A stretch of DNA of 17,660 nt from Candidatus Moraniibacteriota bacterium. Lineage in GTDB: Bacteria > Patescibacteriota > Minisyncoccia > Moranbacterales > UBA9337. Both the position numbers and the translations under genes were made by a program. Below are positions 14,905 to 17,660 of the stretch, one piece after another; position 1 is the stretch's first letter; each line of letters begins with the position of its first letter. Location of the stretch: assembly GCA_003507475.1 (NCBI GenBank), contig DNVQ01000036.1:11455-29114 (forward strand), given 5' to 3'. The notes under the pieces are model-generated. The model was not told where the DNA came from and searched no databases. It saw only the letters and a program-made list of their open reading frames with translations.

Positions 14905-14933
14905 ATAGTAAAACATTCTTAGATAAAATGCAA
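14905..14933 (-). promoter_or_regulatory. Candidate promoter of the small paralogue operon
   Basis: Minus-strand TTGCAT (14933-14928), 17-nt spacer, TACTAT (14910-14905). Predicted start near 14898, about 45 nt before the start codon. Confidence 0.5.
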
Positions 14934-14940
14934 TATAAAG

Positions 14941-14975
14941 CATTAGTCATCAGTCAACAGTCATCGAGTCACAGT
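14941..14975. repeat. Iterated-word tract (AGTCAtC type)
   Basis: Near-repeats of AGTCA with short variable spacers: TTAGTCATCAGTCAACAG, TCATCGAGTCACAG. Non-coding, between the metallopeptidase end and the small operon promoter. Confidence 0.5.
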
Positions 14976-15003
14976 AAGAACAATCAATTTAAAATTTGCC
15001 AAT

Positions 15004-15042
15004 ACCTTATAAACCTTATAAACTTTACAACTTTACAAACTT
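15004..15042. repeat. Iterated-word tract (CTTATAAAC / CTTTACAA type)
   Basis: CTTATAAAC twice, then CTTTACAA twice, ending four bases before the metallopeptidase stop codon at 15046. Its reverse complement resembles the word in 16642-16665. Confidence 0.6.
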
Positions 15043-15045
15043 CTA

Positions 15046-15642
15046 TTATATATTTATCCTCTTAAGCTCTCTTCTCAGTTCTCGATAATCAGGAATTATT
15101 TCTGAAACCAGAAACCAAAACTTTTTGGAATGATTTAGTTGATCCAAGTGACAAAGCTCATGCACAATTACATAATCCATTATTTTCACGGGGAGATAAA
15201 CTAACTTATAATTAAAATTAAGATTTCCATCTCTGGTGCAACTCCCCCATCTCGTTCTTTGAGATCTGATTGCAATGCGCTTAAATTTAAAGCCATACAA
15301 ATCTCCAAAATAATAAACTCGATTCTCGATTATTTTTCTGGCCCTCTCTTTTTCTTTTTTATACGTTTTTTTGTCCATGGCCGGACGCAAATCTAGAGTT
15401 GTTTTTTTTAGTTCATCTATTTTCTCGATAATCCAATCTTTTCTTTCCTCAACAAATCTCTCCGCCATCTTTAAACTTGCTCTATTGGGAATAGACACTA
15501 AAATTTTAAGGTGAGAATTTTTTTCGCACCCTAGCTCATTATCAAAACAAGGTCTAATGCTTAGCCTCAAATTTTTTGATAATTTATATTTTTTGATTTG
15601 ATAATTTATTTGTCTTCCAGATATAATTATTTCTTTTTGCAT
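15046..15642 (-). CDS. YgjP/DUF45-family zinc metallopeptidase domain protein
   Basis: 198 residues, close to the family's usual size. The catalytic site is VIVHELCHLDQLNHSKKFW (158-176): His161, Glu162 and His165 form HExxH, and His171 is the likely third zinc ligand. The upstream hallmark is SQRTRWGSCTRDGNLNFNYK (127-146), followed by LVYLP. The N-terminal half is a beta-rich, Lys-rich region (LRLSIRPCF, LKILVSIPN). It is cytoplasmic, with no signal peptide. The family is related to SprT/WLM-like gluzincins and is often associated with restriction or repair loci, but its substrate is not established. ATG 15642 has no Shine-Dalgarno. Both flanks are occupied by iterated-word repeats, and I see no terminator. 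Function beyond hydrolase is an inference. Confidence 0.93.
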   Translation of the reverse strand: MQKEIIISGRQINYQIKKYKLSKNLRLSIRPCFDNELGCEKNSHLKILVSIPNRASLKMAERFVEERKDWIIEKIDELKKTTLDLRPAMDKKTYKKEKERARKIIENRVYYFGDLYGFKFKRIAIRSQRTRWGSCTRDGNLNFNYKLVYLPVKIMDYVIVHELCHLDQLNHSKKFWFLVSEIIPDYRELRRELKRINI

Positions 15643-15654
15643 AAATTGATAAAA

Positions 15655-15714
15655 TGAATTATGAATTAAGTATTGTGAATTATGTATAGTATTTATACTT
15701 TAAAAACTTTATAA
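15655..15714 (-). repeat. Composite A/T word repeat, inverted partner of 16642-16703
   Basis: On the plus strand GAATTATGAATTAAG, GTGAATTATG, then ACTTTAAAAACTTTATAAC. The reverse complement has the same word order as 16642-16703 (TTTAAAG/TTATAAAG words followed by CATAATTC words). It lies just upstream of the metallopeptidase start. Confidence 0.65.
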
Positions 15715-15749
15715 CTATTTCCTGCATTCTTAAGTTCTTAGTACCCTCT

Positions 15750-15782
15750 ACGAGCTACAAGCTAAAACCTACAAGCTAAAAT
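15750..15782. repeat. Iterated-word tract (TACAAGCTAAAA type)
   Basis: TACGAGC, TACAAGCTAAAACC, TACAAGCTAAAA in tandem with small variations. Non-coding, directly before the terminator of the fibronectin-like gene. Confidence 0.6.
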
Positions 15783-15792
15783 TATTTTACCA

Positions 15793-15828
15793 CAAAAAAA
15801 GAAAACCCCGCCTTTTATCGCGGGGTTT
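15793..15828 (-). terminator. Rho-independent terminator of the fibronectin-like gene
   Basis: Minus-strand AAACCCCGC (15828-15820) and GCGGGGTTT (15811-15803) form a 9-bp stem with an 8-nt loop, followed by TCTTTTTTT. Confidence 0.92.
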
Positions 15829-15846
15829 AATTATTTTATATGCTTA

Positions 15847-15865
15847 GACGAGGCAGTGCCTCATC
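15847..15865. repeat. Palindrome GACGAGGCA-G-TGCCTCATC just after a stop codon
   Basis: Nine-base arms with one G-T pairing around a single base, starting four bases past the stop of the fibronectin-like gene and ahead of its terminator. The form GTAGAGAxGAGGC...GCCTCGTCT resembles dispersed palindromic repeats of other genomes; copy number here is unknown. Confidence 0.5.
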
Positions 15866-15869
15866 TCTA

Positions 15870-16565
15870 CTAATTTTCTGTTTCAGCCGTTTCTTCATTT
15901 GAATATTCAGAAAATCCCTTGTCTTTACTTTTTCTAACTACGACCTTAAATTTGTATTTGGTATTTTTAGAAAGGTTATCAATGGTAATCTCCGCTTTTC
16001 CGCTCTTACTGAGAGTTTTAGTAAAAGTTCGAGTTTCAACTTTATCCGTATCTTCATTTTTTACTCTCACTTTAATTATAACTTTTTTCTTTTTTAATTT
16101 AGTTGAAGTAACATTTAAAATAACCAAAGAACTATTTTCATCTTTTATGCTAAGTGTTGGATTATAATCAAAAGTTCCTTGTGCATTTATTTTTACCTCA
16201 TCAGAGTAATCGGAATAATCTCCATCAGATGATTTCTTTACGGCTACCTTAAATGAATATTCATTGTATTTAGTTAAACCATCAATTTTAATATCAACTT
16301 TTCCGTTTTTGCTTAGTTTTTTTTCAAAAACTTTAATATCATCGCTATCAGCATCAATATTCTCAACTTTTATCTTTATCTTTACATCCTTTCTTTTTAG
16401 GTTAGTAGAAGTTATCTGTAAAGTTGCAGATGTGCTTTTTATCTTCTTGATCTTTACTGTTGGCGTATAATCATTACTTACCGCTTGCACTCCTCCAAAA
16501 GAGAATCCAAAAGCTAGCGCAAAAATTATCATAGATAAAATTGTTTTTTTTATAATTGATTGCAT
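15870..16565 (-). CDS. Secreted protein with two tandem fibronectin-III-like repeats
   Basis: 231 residues. A signal peptide covers 1-28 (basic IIKK, hydrophobic core, cleavage after VQA). Two repeats fill the rest: about 33-127 and 134-228. They share the start Y-x-PT, the TSTxLKxKxVxIKxxVxN segment, KxLSKxGKxxIxIDxLxK, YxFKVxVxKSxDxxxSxYS. The last part is the G-F-strand pattern of fibronectin type III domains. Both are rich in Lys and Asp, lack Cys and have no enzyme motif or anchor, so the protein is likely an extracellular adhesion or spacer protein. It has a strong promoter (16604-16632) and terminator (15793-15828), hence is monocistronic. No Shine-Dalgarno before ATG 16565. It is flanked by inverted composite repeats. 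Domain type is inferred from pattern; function unknown. Confidence 0.88.
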   Translation of the reverse strand: MQSIIKKTILSMIIFALAFGFSFGGVQAVSNDYTPTVKIKKIKSTSATLQITSTNLKRKDVKIKIKVENIDADSDDIKVFEKKLSKNGKVDIKIDGLTKYNEYSFKVAVKKSSDGDYSDYSDEVKINAQGTFDYNPTLSIKDENSSLVILNVTSTKLKKKKVIIKVRVKNEDTDKVETRTFTKTLSKSGKAEITIDNLSKNTKYKFKVVVRKSKDKGFSEYSNEETAETEN

Positions 16566-16603
16566 ATTTTTTGTTTTTTTAAAATAGATTACCTAACTAC
16601 CCC

Positions 16604-16632
16604 ATTATAATATGACTTTAAAAAATTAACAA
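16604..16632 (-). promoter_or_regulatory. Promoter of the fibronectin-like gene
   Basis: Minus-strand TTGTTA (16632-16627), 17-nt spacer, perfect TATAAT (16609-16604). Predicted start near 16597, about 32 nt before the ATG. Confidence 0.75.
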
Positions 16633-16641
16633 ACAAAACAT

Positions 16642-16703
16642 AGTTTTTAAAGTTTATAAAGTTATAAAGCTCATAATTCATAATTCTTGATTCATAATTC
16701 ATG
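16642..16703 (+). repeat. Composite A/T word repeat, inverted partner of 15655-15714
   Basis: AGTTTTTAAAG, TTTATAAAG, TTATAAAG, then TCATAATTCATAATTC and TTGATTCATAATTCATG. The two copies face each other across the fibronectin-like gene, its promoter and its terminator. Confidence 0.65.
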
Positions 16704-16761
16704 CACTTCTTGCCTTAATTCAAATTTATTGATATTATTTTTATTGTGATTAATTTCACAA

Positions 16762-16776
16762 AATACGGAGAGGTGG
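16762..16776 (+). repeat. Duplicated 5' end of the tRNA-Ser region
   Basis: AATACGGAGAGGTGG is identical to 16861-16875, the last bases before and first ten of tRNA-Ser. After it the sequence departs (ATGGGGTCCCGCCAAAGGCGG, a small hairpin) and cannot form a tRNA. The spacing of 99 nt is about one tRNA unit. Confidence 0.6.
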
Positions 16777-16865
16777 ATGGGGTCCCGCCAAAGGCGGATA
16801 AACTCCAACACCACACATTTTTATATGGTTTTCAGTTTTAAATCATATAAACAAAAATTTAATAC

Positions 16866-16954
16866 GGAGAGGTGGCTGAGTGGTCGAAAGCGGCACACTG
16901 CTAACGTGTTGACCCCTTAATAAGGGTCCCAGGGTTCAAATCCCTGCCTCTCCG
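16866..16954 (+). tRNA. tRNA-Ser, anticodon GCT
   Basis: 89 nt, class II tRNA with the long variable arm typical of serine. Acceptor GGAGAGG (16866-16872) pairs with CCTCTCC (16947-16953), discriminator G at 16954. The D-arm contains GAGTGGTCGAAAGC, the anticodon loop is CTGCTAA with GCT at 16900-16902, the variable arm is GACCC...GGGTC, and the T-arm is CAGGG-TTCAAAT-CCCTG. It reads Ser codons AGC/AGU. The pair closing the anticodon loop is A-C rather than Watson-Crick. The 3' CCA is not encoded (CCC follows), so it must be added after transcription. Confidence 0.95.
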
Positions 16955-16957
16955 CCC

Positions 16958-17055
16958 TTGGTTCGCCGAAGCTTTAGCGAAGGCGACTCTTAGTTCGCCA
17001 TAGCCCTTAGCGAAGGCGACTTTCGCCTCGCTGAAGCTCGGCTTCGGCGCGACAC
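16958..17055. repeat. G/C-rich iterated repeat downstream of tRNA-Ser
   Basis: Two related units, TTGGTTCGCCGAAGC-TTTAGCGAAGGCGACT and TTAGTTCGCCATAGCCCTTAGCGAAGGCGACT in shape (16958-16988 and 16990-17021), then a degenerate CGCCTCGCTGAAGCTCGG-CTTCGGCGCG tail. Each unit can pair its TCGCC end with GGCGA. It is far richer in G+C than its surroundings and has no coding frame that I can support. Confidence 0.65.
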
Positions 17056-17067
17056 AACAGTCCGCCA

Positions 17068-17083
17068 AATGTCTGTAGACATT
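17068..17083. repeat. Palindrome AATGTCT-GT-AGACATT
   Basis: Perfect 7-bp arms 12 nt upstream of the -35 box of the 120-residue gene. It could be an operator for that gene, or part of the tail of the preceding repeat. Confidence 0.45.
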
Positions 17084-17094
17084 ACTCCCTGCTA

Positions 17095-17123
17095 TTGACT
17101 AATTTTAATTTATGTGATATAAA
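17095..17123 (+). promoter_or_regulatory. Strong promoter of the 120-residue gene
   Basis: TTGACT (17095-17100), 17-nt spacer ending in TGA (extended -10), TATAAA (17118-17123). Predicted start near 17130, leaving a leader of about 80 nt before ATG 17213. Confidence 0.75.
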
Positions 17124-17202
17124 TTGATTTAGTTATTAGTAAAAGTTTTTTCACAAATATGCCCATCAAGTATGGGATTTTTAATTTCCAAAAAAACAAC
17201 CC

Positions 17203-17207
17203 GGGAG
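17203..17207 (+). promoter_or_regulatory. Shine-Dalgarno deciding the 120-residue start
   Basis: GGGAG, five bases before ATG 17213. The upstream in-frame ATG at 17159 has no such signal. Confidence 0.65.
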
Positions 17208-17212
17208 AAACG

Positions 17213-17575
17213 ATGAAAATCACAAATAAAAGGTTAACCCTTACCCACGACTATTATTTACTACTCCTGGCAAGTATTCCAAATACATCAATACACCTTG
17301 CAGTAATAATATCCGAAAAAGATTGGTGTAATCATCAGGCAAAAGATACGAAAAATGGCACAGTAAAGGGGTGCCTGGAGTGCGTAAAAATCGCCCAAGG
17401 AGAAGAAGGTCAAGATTTAAATTTTACCGATGCCGATAGCTTCATAATAAATGATGATTTTGGCAGATGCTGGACTTTAAAAGCTGGCGAATTAACATTA
17501 ACTAAAATTGGCTCCTCAACCTTTCTGGGGGAAGAGTCAAAAATCAACCTAGCGGTGATTTATTCTTCTTTTTAA
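17213..17575 (+). CDS. Orphan 120-residue protein with Cys/His cluster
   Basis: I do not recognise this protein. ATG 17213 is chosen over the upstream in-frame ATG 17159 because GGGAG precedes it. It begins MKITNKRLTLTHDYYLLLL and runs without a clear signal peptide or membrane helix; SIHLAVIIS (26-34) is a buried-strand-like segment. Cys39, His41, Cys54, Cys57 (C-L-E-C) and Cys86 could bind a metal. The rest is beta-rich (FIINDDFGRCWTLKAGELTLTKIG, here residues 77-100 in two overlapping strands) and ends INLAVIYSSF, echoing the earlier strand. It has its own promoter with a perfect upstream palindrome, and its own terminator, so it is a monocistronic unit in the zone right after tRNA-Ser. 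Function unknown. Confidence 0.75.
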   Translation: MKITNKRLTLTHDYYLLLLASIPNTSIHLAVIISEKDWCNHQAKDTKNGTVKGCLECVKIAQGEEGQDLNFTDADSFIINDDFGRCWTLKAGELTLTKIGSSTFLGEESKINLAVIYSSF

Positions 17576-17603
17576 GAAATAGTAGTACATTGAGATTTTT
17601 CTT

Positions 17604-17640
17604 AACGGCTTGCCTATCACTGAGGTAAGCCGTTTTCTAA
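17604..17640 (+). terminator. Terminator of the 120-residue gene
   Basis: AACGGCTTGCC (17604-17614) pairs with GGTAAGCCGTT (17624-17634) over 11 bp with one G-T wobble, loop of 9 nt, followed by TTCTAATTT. The T-run is weak. Confidence 0.75.
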
Positions 17641-17660
17641 TTTCAATTTATTGCATATTT

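Noticed and set aside
14941..15042. CRISPR array
   Set aside because: The repeated words are short, variable and lack regular unique spacers; no cas genes are present.
16764..16860. Second tRNA-Ser gene upstream of the real one
   Set aside because: Only the first bases match; no anticodon arm, T-arm or matching acceptor 3' strand follows.

Overview
The window is A/T-rich bacterial DNA with short intergenic gaps. It carries a dense envelope and glycan gene cluster, many orphan small genes, and G/C-rich palindromic repeats standing out against the A/T background. The serine tRNA does not encode its full CCA end. Together these suggest a small-genome Candidate Phyla Radiation (Patescibacteria, Parcubacteria-like) bacterium. 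This is an inference from style and content; no marker gene in the window proves it.

Left part (1-12749, almost all on the minus strand) is a surface-polysaccharide locus. In transcription order it holds a large secreted beta-helix protein (9537-12749), a GT4 glycosyltransferase (8302-9411), a polytopic O-antigen ligase/polymerase-like protein (6184-7770), a DUF559 nuclease-like gene (5717-6115), a second GT4 (4577-5716), an LCP (LytR-CpsA-Psr) attachment protein (3357-4559), a GT2 (2498-3328), an S41 C-terminal processing protease (1171-2472), an orphan 63-residue protein (933-1124), and a third GT4 cut by the window edge (1-773). Together they can build sugar chains on a lipid carrier (GT2, GT4), polymerise or transfer them outside the membrane (Wzy/WaaL-like), anchor them (LCP), and process or modify surface material (S41 protease, beta-helix protein). 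A small two-helix membrane protein gene (7827-8117) sits on the opposite strand inside the locus.

Right part (12750-17660) is a mixed region. It holds dusB (tRNA dihydrouridine synthase), a two-gene operon of small proteins that are paralogues of each other (14235-14854), a YgjP/DUF45 metallopeptidase (15046-15642), a secreted protein with two tandem fibronectin-like repeats (15870-16565), tRNA-Ser(GCT), and an orphan 120-residue protein (17213-17575). Its spacers are full of iterated short words, inverted repeats and hairpins that the glycan locus lacks.

Two patterns run across the window. First, all five orphan small genes (63, 96, 132, 69 and 120 residues) have a clear Shine-Dalgarno sequence, and each gene or pair ends in a hairpin, so they look like self-contained cassettes; the conserved genes have weak or no Shine-Dalgarno. 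Second, a G/C-rich double-hairpin repeat occurs as a divergent pair around the start of the DUF559 gene, and one copy is translated as its N-terminus.
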